Positions 14,714 through 22,446 of a stretch of DNA of 29,656 nt are shown here, in pieces (position 1 is the first letter of the stretch; every line of letters starts with the position of its first letter). The position numbers were made by a program, and so were the translations under genes. The stretch comes from an uncultured Mycoplasmatota bacterium (GTDB lineage Bacteria > Bacillota_I > Bacilli_A > RF39 > UBA660). The stretch is from the NCBI GenBank assembly GCA_947645535.1, contig CANSDD010000004.1, forward strand, positions 1 to 29,656, given 5' to 3'. The notes beneath the pieces are model-generated. The model made no database searches and was not told the DNA's origin. It worked only from the letters and a program-made list of their open reading frames with translations.

Positions 14714-14995
14714 TTAGTTCATAAGCCTTATATGGAAAGAAGAGCTTATGCAGCTTTTTGTGCTAATATACCAAATAAGAAATGCTGTGTTACTTCTCCT
14801 AATATTTCATTTGATGAATATTTTAGTGATAAATCGTTAGCAGAAGAGAATATTCATGTACTTGTAGGAGATTTGCAAAGAATAAAGGTATATGCAAAAC
14901 TTGGTTTTCAAATAGAACAAGAGATTCCAAAAAAAGTATGGGATGCTTATGAGCAATTAGTAGAATTAGGGTATCATAAATATGTAATAGAATAA
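14711..14995 (+). pseudogene. YdcF/DUF218 protein, 3' half, downstream of the TnpB element
   Basis: Resumes the host gene with 'LVHKPYMERRAYAAFCANIP', the block that normally follows the central strand in DUF218 proteins (compare LV.KP.M.RR..ATF), then 'ISFDEYFSDKSLAEENIHVL' and 'YAKLGFQIEQEIPKKVWDAY'. It stops at 14995. There is no ribosome site or sensible start at its 5' end, so it is not expected to be translated on its own. Joined to 12957-13313 it gives a protein of about 214 residues, a normal family length. Confidence 0.85.
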
Positions 14996-15001
14996 AATTA
15001 G

Positions 15002-15029
15002 AACTTATATAAGTTAGCCAGTATATAAT
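15002..15029 (+). promoter_or_regulatory. Palindrome and -10 box upstream of dxs
   Basis: AACTTATATAAGTT (15002-15015) is a perfect 14-bp palindrome covering the expected -35 region. TATAAT (15024-15029) is the probable -10, 18 bases before the ATG. The arrangement would suit a repressor or activator site. Confidence 0.4.
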
Positions 15030-15047
15030 GAATAAGGAAGTGAATGT

Positions 15048-16892
15048 ATGTATAAAATATTAGATAGTATAAGAAATCCAGAGGATATTAAAAATAAATC
15101 ATTAGACGAATTAACTATTTTGTCAGATGAAATACGTCTTTTTTTGCTTGAAAATATATCTAAAACAGGAGGACATTTAGGCTCTAATTTAGGTATTGTT
15201 GAACTAACACTTTCTCTTTTTCATACATTCGATTTTAAAAAAGATAAAATTGTATTTGATGTAGGACATCAATGTTATCCTTATAAACTATTGACTGGTA
15301 GAAAAGATGGATTTGAAAATTTAAGACAATATAATGGTATGAGTGGATTTCCTAAAAGAAACGAAAGTCCTTATGATTATTTTGATACAGGACATAGTAG
15401 TAACTCTATTTCAGCAGCTTTAGGTATGGCTAGAGCTAGAGATATTAAAAAAGAAGATTATCATGTTATTGCAATTATTGGAGATGGAGCTTTAACTGGA
15501 GGAGAAGCATTTGAGGCATTAAATGATTTAGGTTTTCATAAGACAAAAATGTTAGTTATTTTAAATGATAATGGAATGGCGATTTCTAAAAATGTAGGTG
15601 GAATGTCTAATTATTTAACTCATGTTAGAATCAGTCCTAATTATAATCGTTTAAGAAAAAAAATAAAAAACAAATTAAACAAAAAAGAAAGTAATGTATT
15701 TACAAAAGCGATTCGTAAAATAAAAGATAGTTTTAGAGAATTATTTATCAATTCTATGTTTTTTGATGATTTAGGGCTTCGTTATATCGGTCCAGTAGAT
15801 GGCCATAATATAAAAGAATTAAATAGAGTGATGATGCAAGTTGCAGAATTAGATGAACCAGTTGTTCTTCATGTAATAACTGAAAAAGGAAGAGGTTATA
15901 AACCAGCTATGAATAATCCTAATTTATATCATGGAGTAGGTAAATTTAATTTGGTAACAGGAATCCAAAAGAGTAATAAATTAACTTATTCAGATGCTTT
16001 TGGAAAAGCACTTGTTAGGCTTGCAGAAAAAGATAGTAAAATAGTAGCTATTACTGCAGCAATGGCGGATGGGACAGGTTTGGAAGAGTTTGCTTCTAAA
16101 TATCCTAAAAGATTTTTTGATGTTGGAATAGCAGAAGGGCATGCAGTCACATTAGCAGCAGGTTTAGGCACTTCACATTTAAAGCCTGTTTTTGCAGTTT
16201 ATTCTACATTTTTACAAAGAGGATTTGATCAAATTGTTCATGATGTTTGTATGCAAGAACTTCCAGTAGTTTTTGCAATTGATAGAGCCGGTTTAGTTGG
16301 TAATGATGGAGAGACACATCAAGGAGTATTTGATATTAGTTATTTATCTATGATTCCAAATATTACTGTTCTAGCGCCTAAATGTCCAGAAGAAATAGAA
16401 GCTTTTTTAACTTATGCTTTCTTTTTATCAAAGCCAGTAGCAATACGCTATCCTAGGGGAAGCACTAATTATCAATTTGAACCATTAAAAGAAATTCGTA
16501 TGAATCATTGGGATATATTAGCAGATGGAAAAGATATTGCACTTATTGCAGTTGGAAATATGTGCTCTATTGCTATGCAAGTAAAAGAAGAGTTAGAAAA
16601 AAATCATATTTATCCAATGGTAGTCCAAGCAACTTTTATTAAACCACTTGATATCAAAATGTTAAAGGAATTAGCAAAACAAAATTATAAAATAGTTACA
16701 TTAGAAGATGGAAATTTAATTGGTGGATTTGGAAGTGAAGTGCTTAGAACAATGAATGACTTAGGACTTTCTATTAAAATTATCAATATTGGATATGAAG
16801 ACCATTTTATTAGTCATGGGAATGTAGATATACTTTATGAAAAAAATGGCATAGATGTAAACTCTATAGTTCAAAAAATAAAAAAATTATAA
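15048..16892 (+). CDS. dxs: 1-deoxy-D-xylulose-5-phosphate synthase
   Basis: 614 residues. A ThDP-dependent enzyme that joins pyruvate and glyceraldehyde-3-phosphate, the first step of the MEP isoprenoid pathway (the source of undecaprenyl carriers used by MraY). Motifs: 'KTGGHLGSNLGIVELTLSLF', 'VFDVGHQCYPYKLLTGR', 'DTGHSSNSISAALGMARA', the ThDP motif starting with GDGALTGGEAFEALN at residue 145, 'YIGPVDGHN' and the transketolase-type C-terminal half with 'FDVGIAEGHAVTLAAGLG' and 'DRAGLVGNDGETHQGVFD'. AAGGAAGTGA is the ribosome site. It is a monocistronic unit closed by a terminator. Full length for the family. Confidence 0.96.
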   Translation: MYKILDSIRNPEDIKNKSLDELTILSDEIRLFLLENISKTGGHLGSNLGIVELTLSLFHTFDFKKDKIVFDVGHQCYPYKLLTGRKDGFENLRQYNGMSGFPKRNESPYDYFDTGHSSNSISAALGMARARDIKKEDYHVIAIIGDGALTGGEAFEALNDLGFHKTKMLVILNDNGMAISKNVGGMSNYLTHVRISPNYNRLRKKIKNKLNKKESNVFTKAIRKIKDSFRELFINSMFFDDLGLRYIGPVDGHNIKELNRVMMQVAELDEPVVLHVITEKGRGYKPAMNNPNLYHGVGKFNLVTGIQKSNKLTYSDAFGKALVRLAEKDSKIVAITAAMADGTGLEEFASKYPKRFFDVGIAEGHAVTLAAGLGTSHLKPVFAVYSTFLQRGFDQIVHDVCMQELPVVFAIDRAGLVGNDGETHQGVFDISYLSMIPNITVLAPKCPEEIEAFLTYAFFLSKPVAIRYPRGSTNYQFEPLKEIRMNHWDILADGKDIALIAVGNMCSIAMQVKEELEKNHIYPMVVQATFIKPLDIKMLKELAKQNYKIVTLEDGNLIGGFGSEVLRTMNDLGLSIKIINIGYEDHFISHGNVDILYEKNGIDVNSIVQKIKKL

Positions 16893-16905
16893 TACAAAAA
16901 TAATC

Positions 16906-16936
16906 AGAGAACAAAATTTCGCTTTTGCTCTCTTTT
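16906..16936 (+). terminator. Terminator of dxs
   Basis: 11-bp stem with one mismatch (16906-16916 with 16923-16933), 6-nt loop, followed by TTTT and a T-rich stretch. Confidence 0.7.
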
Positions 16937-17020
16937 CTATTTACTTTTTTTAAAATTATCATTATAATAAGTATATTACATATTTTGGTAGAAAAAGGGA
17001 ATATCAAAATAAAAGAATTG

Positions 17021-17029
17021 TGTTATAAT
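17021..17029 (+). promoter_or_regulatory. Extended -10 promoter of uvrA
   Basis: TGT followed directly by TATAAT (17024-17029). No clear -35 box, as is common with TGn promoters. No GAAC-N4-GTTC-type LexA box was found nearby. Confidence 0.6.
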
Positions 17030-17063
17030 AGAGCGAAAAGTTGTAATGAGAGAAGTGATAAAA

Positions 17064-19880
17064 ATGGATAAAATTATTGTGAAAGGTGCAAGAGAAAACA
17101 ATTTAAAAAATGTATCAATAGAGCTACCTAAAAATAAACTGATTGTAATGACTGGAGTAAGTGGAAGTGGAAAGAGTAGTCTTGCTTTTGATACGATTTA
17201 TGCTGAAGGTCAAAGAAGATATGTTGAAAGTTTAAGTGCTTATGCAAGACAGTTTTTAGGTGGAAGTGAAAAACCTGATGTTGATAGTATAGAAGGTCTT
17301 AGTCCATCGATTAGTATTGATCAAAAAACAACGAATAAAAATCCTAGAAGTACTGTTGGAACAGTGACTGAAATATATGATTATTTGAGATTGTTATATG
17401 CTAGAATTGGTATACCTTATTGTCCTATTCATAAAAGACCAATTACTAGTCAAAGTATAGAGGAAATGACAAATCAAATTTTAAAATTAGATATAGGTAC
17501 GAAAGTGCGTATTTTAAGTCCTGTTGTACATGGAGAAAAAGGAACATTTAAAGATTTGTTTGAAAGCTTAAGGAAAGATGGATATGTAAGAGTTCGAATA
17601 GATGATGAGGAACATGAATTAATAGAAGAAATCACATTAGAAAAAAATAAAAAACATAATATTGCAGTGATTATTGATCGTTTAGTAATTAAAGAAGAAG
17701 TACGTAGTAGACTATATGAGGCTATAGAACTTTCTTGTAAACTAGCACATGGAAAATGTGTAGTTGATGTTATTGGTGGAGAAGAAATTGTTATGAGTGA
17801 AAGCTATGCTTGTCCAGATTGTGATTTTTCTCTTCCTGAGTTAGAGCCGAGAATGTTTTCCTTTAACGCACCTTATGGGGCATGTGATGATTGTAAGGGA
17901 CTTGGAGTAAAACTTAAAATAGATGAAGATTTAGTAGTTCCAAATCGTGATTTAAGTATTCATGAAGGAGCTATTGTAACACTTAATTTAAGTGATGAAA
18001 AAAGTACATATAGTACACAAATTGAAACAGTAGCAAAATATTATAATATTGATTTAGATGTTCCAGTAAAAAATATGGATAAGAAGAAATTAGATATTAT
18101 TCTATATGGTTCTAAAGATGTACTTGAATTTCATTATGAATCAAAATCAGGAAATACAAGAAATAGTAAAGATGTTTTTGAAGGTGTAATTCCTAATTTA
18201 GAGAGACGTTATATGGAGACAAAAAGTGGTTGGATTCGTGATTGGATAGAAGGCTTTATGACCGAGCTTACTTGTCAGGCTTGTCATGGCGCTAGATTAA
18301 ATGATTCTGTTTTATCTGTATTAGTTGGAAAAAAGAATATCTATGAGTTAACACTTTTAAGTATTGGTGATTTACAAGAATTTTTTTCTAAATTAAAATT
18401 AAATAAAGAACAAGAAGAAATTTCTAGATTAATCGTAAAAGAAATATCTTCTAGACTTAGCTTTTTAGTAAATGTAGGACTGTCTTATTTAACGCTTGCT
18501 AGGAGTGCGTCTACATTATCAGGAGGAGAAGCACAACGTATTAGACTCGCTACACAAATTGGTTCTAGATTAACAGGTGTACTTTATGTATTAGATGAGC
18601 CTAGTATTGGACTACATCAAAGAGATAATAATCGTTTGATTGCTTCATTACAAGAGATGAGAGATTTAGGAAATACGTTAGTTGTTGTAGAACATGATAC
18701 TGATACAATGCTTGCTAGTGATTATTTGGTTGATATTGGTCCAGGAGCCGGATTACATGGAGGTACTATTGTTGCTGAAGGTACTCCAGAAGATGTTATG
18801 AAAAACGAAAACAGTTTAACTGGAAAATATTTGTCAGGTAAAGAAAAGATAGAAGTTCCTAAAACGAGAAGAAAAGGAAACAAATTGTTTTTAGAAGTAA
18901 AGGGAGCAAAAGAAAATAATTTAAAAAATATCAATGTGAAAATCCCTTTAGGAACATTTACTTGTGTAACAGGAGTGAGTGGATCAGGAAAAAGTAGTCT
19001 AGTTAATGAAATTATTTATAAAGCTGTATTTAATAAGGTTTATAAAGGAAAAGAAAAAGTAGGCGCTTGCAAACAAATAAAGGGATTAGAATATATTGAT
19101 AAAGTTGTTGATATTTCACAGGCACCGATAGGAAGAACTCCAAGAAGTAATCCTGCAACTTATACAGGGGTATTTGATGATATCAGAGATGTATTTACAA
19201 ATACTAAAGAAGCTAAGATAAGAGCTTATGATAAAAGTCGTTTTTCATTTAATGTAAAAGGTGGTAGATGTGAAGCTTGCTCTGGTGATGGAGTTAAAAA
19301 AATTGAAATGCACTTTTTACCAGATGTATATGTTCCTTGTGAAATATGTGGTGGAACGAGATATAATAGAGAAACATTAGAAATTAAGTTTAAAGGAAAA
19401 AATATTTATGATGTACTTGAAATGAGAGTAGAAGAAGCATTAGAGTTTTTTGATGCATTTCCTAAGATTAGAAATAAATTACAAGTACTTATGGACGTGG
19501 GATTATCCTATATTAAATTAGGTCAAAGTGCTCCAACATTATCAGGGGGAGAAGCAGGTCGTGTAAAATTAGCCAAGGAACTTCAAAAAAAGCCAACTGG
19601 AAAAAGTTTATTTATATTAGATGAACCAACAACTGGATTACATACAGATGATATCAAAAAATTACTTGTCATATTACAAAGAATTGTAGATAATGGAGAT
19701 ACAGTTTTAGTGATTGAACATAACTTAGATGTTATCAAAGTAGCAGATCACATTATTGATTTAGGTCCAGAAGGTGGAGATGGTGGAGGAACTATTATAG
19801 GAACAGGAACACCAGAAGAAATTGTTAAGATAGAAGAGAGCTATACTGGACAATTTTTGAAATCTTTATTAAAGAAGTAG
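17064..19880 (+). CDS. uvrA: Excinuclease ABC subunit A
   Basis: 938 residues from ATG 17064 (GAGAAGTGA just upstream; an ATG at 17046 lies before that ribosome site). The damage-sensing ATPase of nucleotide excision repair, a cytosolic dimer that loads UvrB on lesions. Two ABC modules: first Walker A 'MTGVSGSGKSSLAFDTI' and signature 'LARSASTLSGGEAQRIRLA' with 'YVLDEPSIGLHQRDN'; second Walker A 'VTGVSGSGKSSLVNEII', signature 'QSAPTLSGGEAGRVKLA' and 'FILDEPTTGLHTDD'. Zinc-binding cysteine pairs are present ('CPDCDFSLPELEPRMFSFN', 'CDDC', 'CEACSGDG', 'CEICGG'). Full length, no uvrB adjacent. It ends in a terminator whose stem contains the stop codon. Confidence 0.97.
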   Translation: MDKIIVKGARENNLKNVSIELPKNKLIVMTGVSGSGKSSLAFDTIYAEGQRRYVESLSAYARQFLGGSEKPDVDSIEGLSPSISIDQKTTNKNPRSTVGTVTEIYDYLRLLYARIGIPYCPIHKRPITSQSIEEMTNQILKLDIGTKVRILSPVVHGEKGTFKDLFESLRKDGYVRVRIDDEEHELIEEITLEKNKKHNIAVIIDRLVIKEEVRSRLYEAIELSCKLAHGKCVVDVIGGEEIVMSESYACPDCDFSLPELEPRMFSFNAPYGACDDCKGLGVKLKIDEDLVVPNRDLSIHEGAIVTLNLSDEKSTYSTQIETVAKYYNIDLDVPVKNMDKKKLDIILYGSKDVLEFHYESKSGNTRNSKDVFEGVIPNLERRYMETKSGWIRDWIEGFMTELTCQACHGARLNDSVLSVLVGKKNIYELTLLSIGDLQEFFSKLKLNKEQEEISRLIVKEISSRLSFLVNVGLSYLTLARSASTLSGGEAQRIRLATQIGSRLTGVLYVLDEPSIGLHQRDNNRLIASLQEMRDLGNTLVVVEHDTDTMLASDYLVDIGPGAGLHGGTIVAEGTPEDVMKNENSLTGKYLSGKEKIEVPKTRRKGNKLFLEVKGAKENNLKNINVKIPLGTFTCVTGVSGSGKSSLVNEIIYKAVFNKVYKGKEKVGACKQIKGLEYIDKVVDISQAPIGRTPRSNPATYTGVFDDIRDVFTNTKEAKIRAYDKSRFSFNVKGGRCEACSGDGVKKIEMHFLPDVYVPCEICGGTRYNRETLEIKFKGKNIYDVLEMRVEEALEFFDAFPKIRNKLQVLMDVGLSYIKLGQSAPTLSGGEAGRVKLAKELQKKPTGKSLFILDEPTTGLHTDDIKKLLVILQRIVDNGDTVLVIEHNLDVIKVADHIIDLGPEGGDGGGTIIGTGTPEEIVKIEESYTGQFLKSLLKK

Positions 19881-19898
19881 GAAACTATTTCTTTTTTT
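19872..19898 (+). terminator. Terminator of uvrA, stem includes the stop codon
   Basis: AAGAAGTAG (19872-19880), GAAA tetraloop, CTATTTCTT (19885-19893) with one G-U pair, T run 19892-19898. The TAG stop at 19878-19880 is in the left arm. Confidence 0.75.
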
Positions 19899-19906
19899 GA
19901 TATAAT
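19897..19906 (+). promoter_or_regulatory. Extended -10 promoter abutting the uvrA terminator
   Basis: TGA followed by TATAAT (19901-19906), starting in the T run of the uvrA terminator. Likely drives the 19926-21600 genes. Confidence 0.55.
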
Positions 19907-19925
19907 GTATAGGGAAGTGTGTATT

Positions 19926-20237
19926 ATGAGTAGTGAAAGAAATAAAAAAATAGAATTTATTGTAGATGATAATCATTGGCTTAGTTTGATGATAAAATCG
20001 GTATCTTGGTTTTTATTAGTCTTATGTATTGTAGTAGGGGTAGTAGGCGCTATTATTGTAAAGAAACATTTTGATAATCATTTTAATTATGGAATGATTG
20101 TTCTTACATCTTCGTGGATTTTGGGGATAATCGTGTTTTTATTTACTTATGCAGTAGGTGAAATGATACAAATATTACATGATATTCGCAAGAAAATATG
20201 GGTAATATCTTCTAAGTTAAATAAGAAAGAAGAATAA
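19926..20237 (+). CDS. Small two-helix membrane protein, unknown function
   Basis: 103 residues from ATG 19926 (AGGGAAG at 19911-19917, spacing 8). Two predicted membrane segments, about residues 23-45 ('SVSWFLLVLCIVVGVVGAII') and 55-78 ('IVLTSSWILGIIVFLFTYAV'), with a charged N-terminus and a C-terminal amphipathic stretch (IQILHDIRKKIWVISSKLNK). No family recognised. First of four close-packed genes (with Nudix, YcxB-like and an unknown), separated from uvrA by a terminator and promoter. Confidence 0.75.
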   Translation: MSSERNKKIEFIVDDNHWLSLMIKSVSWFLLVLCIVVGVVGAIIVKKHFDNHFNYGMIVLTSSWILGIIVFLFTYAVGEMIQILHDIRKKIWVISSKLNKKEE

Positions 20238-20241
20238 ACAA

Positions 20242-20715
20242 ATGGAAAAGAAAATAAGAAATGCAGTTAGAGTATTTTTGATTAAAAAGGATAAAATAGT
20301 GTGTATTAAGTATAAAAGAGGGCCTATTGGATTTATTGATATTCCAGGAGGAAAAATAGAAGAAAAAGAAACGAAAGAGGAAGCAGCTATTCGTGAATTT
20401 CTAGAAGAAACAGGAATGAAGATTTCAAATTTACAAGAAATAGGAACTATGATTACTGAATATCCAGATAGAATTTATCATTTTGTCCTCTTTCAAGCAC
20501 ATACTTATACTGGTGATCCACAAAATTTTGAAGAAAATAATTCATTTTGGATTCCCATATCTGAATTATTAAAAGAGGAAAAAAGATTTGCTATTACACA
20601 TTTATTAGATGAAAATTATAAAAAGAAATTTTTAGAAGCGAATATTCATGTAAAATATATAATGGATGAAAATGATAAAATTATAGAGATAGAGAAATTG
20701 GGAAAGAGGTGTTAG
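20242..20715 (+). CDS. Nudix hydrolase
   Basis: 157 residues. The Nudix box is 'GGKIEEKETKEEAAIREFLE' followed by ETG, matching GX5EX7REUXEEXGU with the metal-binding Glu residues intact, preceded by 'GPIGFIDIPGG'. The N-terminal strand 'AVRVFLIKKDKIVCIKYK' suggests an 8-oxo-dGTP or nucleoside-diphosphate-X type enzyme, but the substrate cannot be read from sequence. It sits 4 bases after the membrane protein gene and abuts the next one, so translation is probably coupled; its own ribosome site is weak. Confidence 0.88.
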   Translation: MEKKIRNAVRVFLIKKDKIVCIKYKRGPIGFIDIPGGKIEEKETKEEAAIREFLEETGMKISNLQEIGTMITEYPDRIYHFVLFQAHTYTGDPQNFEENNSFWIPISELLKEEKRFAITHLLDENYKKKFLEANIHVKYIMDENDKIIEIEKLGKRC

Positions 20716-21204
20716 ATGAATTTTGAATATCAATTAAGTAAATTAGATGAACAATATTTTTTAAAAGAACGACATCGCCGAACTAATATCTTTATTTATC
20801 TATTATTTGCTATACTTTATTTTATCTTCAATATTCCAATGATGATAAAAGAGTTTTGGCTATATTTGGTTATTTATTTGTTTTTTTTAATTCTATTATG
20901 GGGAGCTTTATGGTTATGTGACTTTTTATTTACTCATTTAGAATTAAAATCAAGAATAAAGATGAGAATAGAAGATTATCCTAAATATCATTTTAGTGTG
21001 ACTAAAAGAGGTATTACACAAAGTATAGGAACATTAAAAAAAGAAGTATTATGGAAAGATATTAGAAAAATTAAAATTCGTAAAAATTATATATTTATAG
21101 AACCTAAAAATAATAATGTTGCTTTTTTATTTCAAAAGAAAAATTTAAAAGAAAAATATGATGAATTAGTGGAAACAATTAAATTGAATATAAAAGTAAA
21201 ATAA
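20716..21204 (+). CDS. YcxB-like membrane protein
   Basis: 162 residues. Two hydrophobic segments at about residues 25-42 ('IFIYLLFAILYFIFNI') and 50-75 ('WLYLVIYLFFLILLWGALWL') are followed by a cytosolic part with 'YHFSVTKRGITQSIGTLKKE', 'VLWKDIRKIKIRKNYIFIEP' and 'NNNVAFLFQKKNL', the PH-like pattern of YcxB family domains. Function of the family is not established. The ATG follows the Nudix stop directly, with GAGGTG inside the Nudix end as ribosome site. Confidence 0.65.
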   Translation: MNFEYQLSKLDEQYFLKERHRRTNIFIYLLFAILYFIFNIPMMIKEFWLYLVIYLFFLILLWGALWLCDFLFTHLELKSRIKMRIEDYPKYHFSVTKRGITQSIGTLKKEVLWKDIRKIKIRKNYIFIEPKNNNVAFLFQKKNLKEKYDELVETIKLNIKVK

Positions 21205-21213
21205 GGAGGAAAT

Positions 21214-21600
21214 ATGGACAATCAAACAATAATAGAAATAGAAAATTTATTAGATATTCAAATTAGCGATCAAAAATATCATTTTGTAGATTCAAATCGT
21301 TATGGTGGAATACCTATTACTATTCCAAAAACACTAGTAGAACTTACGATAGAAGAGAATGTAATTGTTAGAAAAATCGTTACCTTTTGTGAAAAAGGAA
21401 TTATAGATATACAAACAAAAGAAAGAATGTTAAATGCTCTTCATTCTTTATATGGTCAAATGAAACAAAAAGCAGATGAAGTTTCTGATATGGAAAAACC
21501 ACAAGATGTAGATTTTTTGAAATTGCAATTATCTGAAACAATGAAAAGAATGGAAGTAGATGAAATATTAGAAAAACAAGAGAAAGGAAAAATACGATAA
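21214..21600 (+). CDS. Hypothetical acidic/helical protein
   Basis: 128 residues, no family recognised. The N-terminal third is mixed ('DSNRYGGIPITIPKTLVELT'), the rest is helical and charged with heptad-like spacing (KERMLNALHSLYGQMKQKAD, then LQLSETMKRMEVDEILEKQ). No membrane segment or signal. AAGGAGGA at 21203-21210 is a strong ribosome site overlapping the YcxB-like stop. It is the last gene of the unit, followed by a terminator. Confidence 0.7.
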   Translation: MDNQTIIEIENLLDIQISDQKYHFVDSNRYGGIPITIPKTLVELTIEENVIVRKIVTFCEKGIIDIQTKERMLNALHSLYGQMKQKADEVSDMEKPQDVDFLKLQLSETMKRMEVDEILEKQEKGKIR

Positions 21601-21612
21601 TAATTGAAATAA

Positions 21613-21635
21613 AGGAAGTAAGTAACTTCTTTTTT
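21613..21635 (+). terminator. Terminator of the 19926-21600 unit
   Basis: 7-bp stem with one G-U pair (21613-21619 with 21625-21631), AAGTA loop, T run 21630-21635. Confidence 0.6.
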
Positions 21636-21646
21636 CTATTTACTTG

Positions 21647-21655
21647 TGTTACAAT
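21647..21655 (+). promoter_or_regulatory. Extended -10 promoter of deoD
   Basis: TGT then TACAAT (21650-21655), almost the same as the uvrA element. A small GATGAA-AAA-TTCATC hairpin lies in the leader at 21665-21679. Confidence 0.55.
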
Positions 21656-21698
21656 GAATAATAAGATGAAAAATTCATCAAAATAAAGGAGGAATATT

Positions 21699-22406
21699 AT
21701 GACACCACATATAGAAGCAAAAAAAGGAGAGATTGCGAAAATTGTAATCATGCCTGGAGATCCACTTAGGGCTCAAATGATAGCAGAAAATTATTTAGAA
21801 AATCCTAAATTAGTTACAAAAGTAAGAGGTATATTAGGATTTACTGGAACGTATAAAGGAAAAGATGTAACTGTAATGGCATCAGGAATGGGATGCCCAA
21901 GTATGGGAATTTATTCTTATGAATTATATCATGAATATGATGTAGAAGTTATTATTAGAATTGGTAGTACAGGTGCATATACAAAAGAGTTAAATTTATA
22001 TGATGTAATATTAGAAGAAGCTGTATATTCTGATTCTACTTATGCAAAAGTACAAGATGGAACAAATGAAAATGTATTATATCCAAGTAATTTATTAAAT
22101 GAAAGGATAGAAAAAGTTGCACAAACAAAAAATATAAACATTCATAAAGGCATAATCTATTGTACTGATGTATTTTATTCTGATACTGTAGATTATAAAA
22201 AAATGTATATGGAAAAAAAATGTATTGGAGTAGAAATGGAGAGCTTTGCTTTATTTCATAATGCAAAAAGATTAAATAAGAAAGCAGCTACTTTACTTAC
22301 TGTATCAGATAATTTTGAAACAGGTGAAAAAACGACAAGTGAAGAAAGACAAAAGGCATTTCATACAATGATTGAACTCGCATTAGAGGTAAGTTTAACC
22401 TTATAA
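21699..22406 (+). CDS. deoD: Purine-nucleoside phosphorylase, DeoD type
   Basis: 235 residues. Phosphorolysis of purine (deoxy)nucleosides to base and (deoxy)ribose-1-phosphate in the cytosol; the family forms hexamers. 'TPHIEAKKGEIAKIVIMPGD' opens the protein, then PLRAQMIAENYL, 'VRGILGFTGTYKGKDVTVMA', 'IIRIGSTGAY', 'GVEMESFALFHNA' (ribose-binding Glu) and 'LLTVSDNFETGE', where the Asp of SDN is the catalytic acid. AGGAGG at 21687-21692, spacing 6. The M16-like pair follows but has its own -10 box. Confidence 0.95.
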   Translation: MTPHIEAKKGEIAKIVIMPGDPLRAQMIAENYLENPKLVTKVRGILGFTGTYKGKDVTVMASGMGCPSMGIYSYELYHEYDVEVIIRIGSTGAYTKELNLYDVILEEAVYSDSTYAKVQDGTNENVLYPSNLLNERIEKVAQTKNINIHKGIIYCTDVFYSDTVDYKKMYMEKKCIGVEMESFALFHNAKRLNKKAATLLTVSDNFETGEKTTSEERQKAFHTMIELALEVSLTL

Positions 22407-22422
22407 TTTATAGATTTTTAGG

Positions 22423-22428
22423 TATACT
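22423..22428 (+). promoter_or_regulatory. Candidate -10 box for the M16-like pair
   Basis: TATACT 19 bases before the ATG at 22447; no good -35 visible. Confidence 0.4.
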
Positions 22429-22446
22429 AAAGAAAGAGGTGATAGG

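Noticed and set aside
16940..17063. SOS box upstream of uvrA
   Set aside because: No GAAC-N4-GTTC-like palindrome found between dxs and uvrA.
21401..21751. Minus-strand open frame covering the 21214 gene end and deoD start
   Set aside because: Crosses a terminator, a promoter and the deoD start, and its Phe/Leu-rich content is typical of the complement of A-rich coding DNA.
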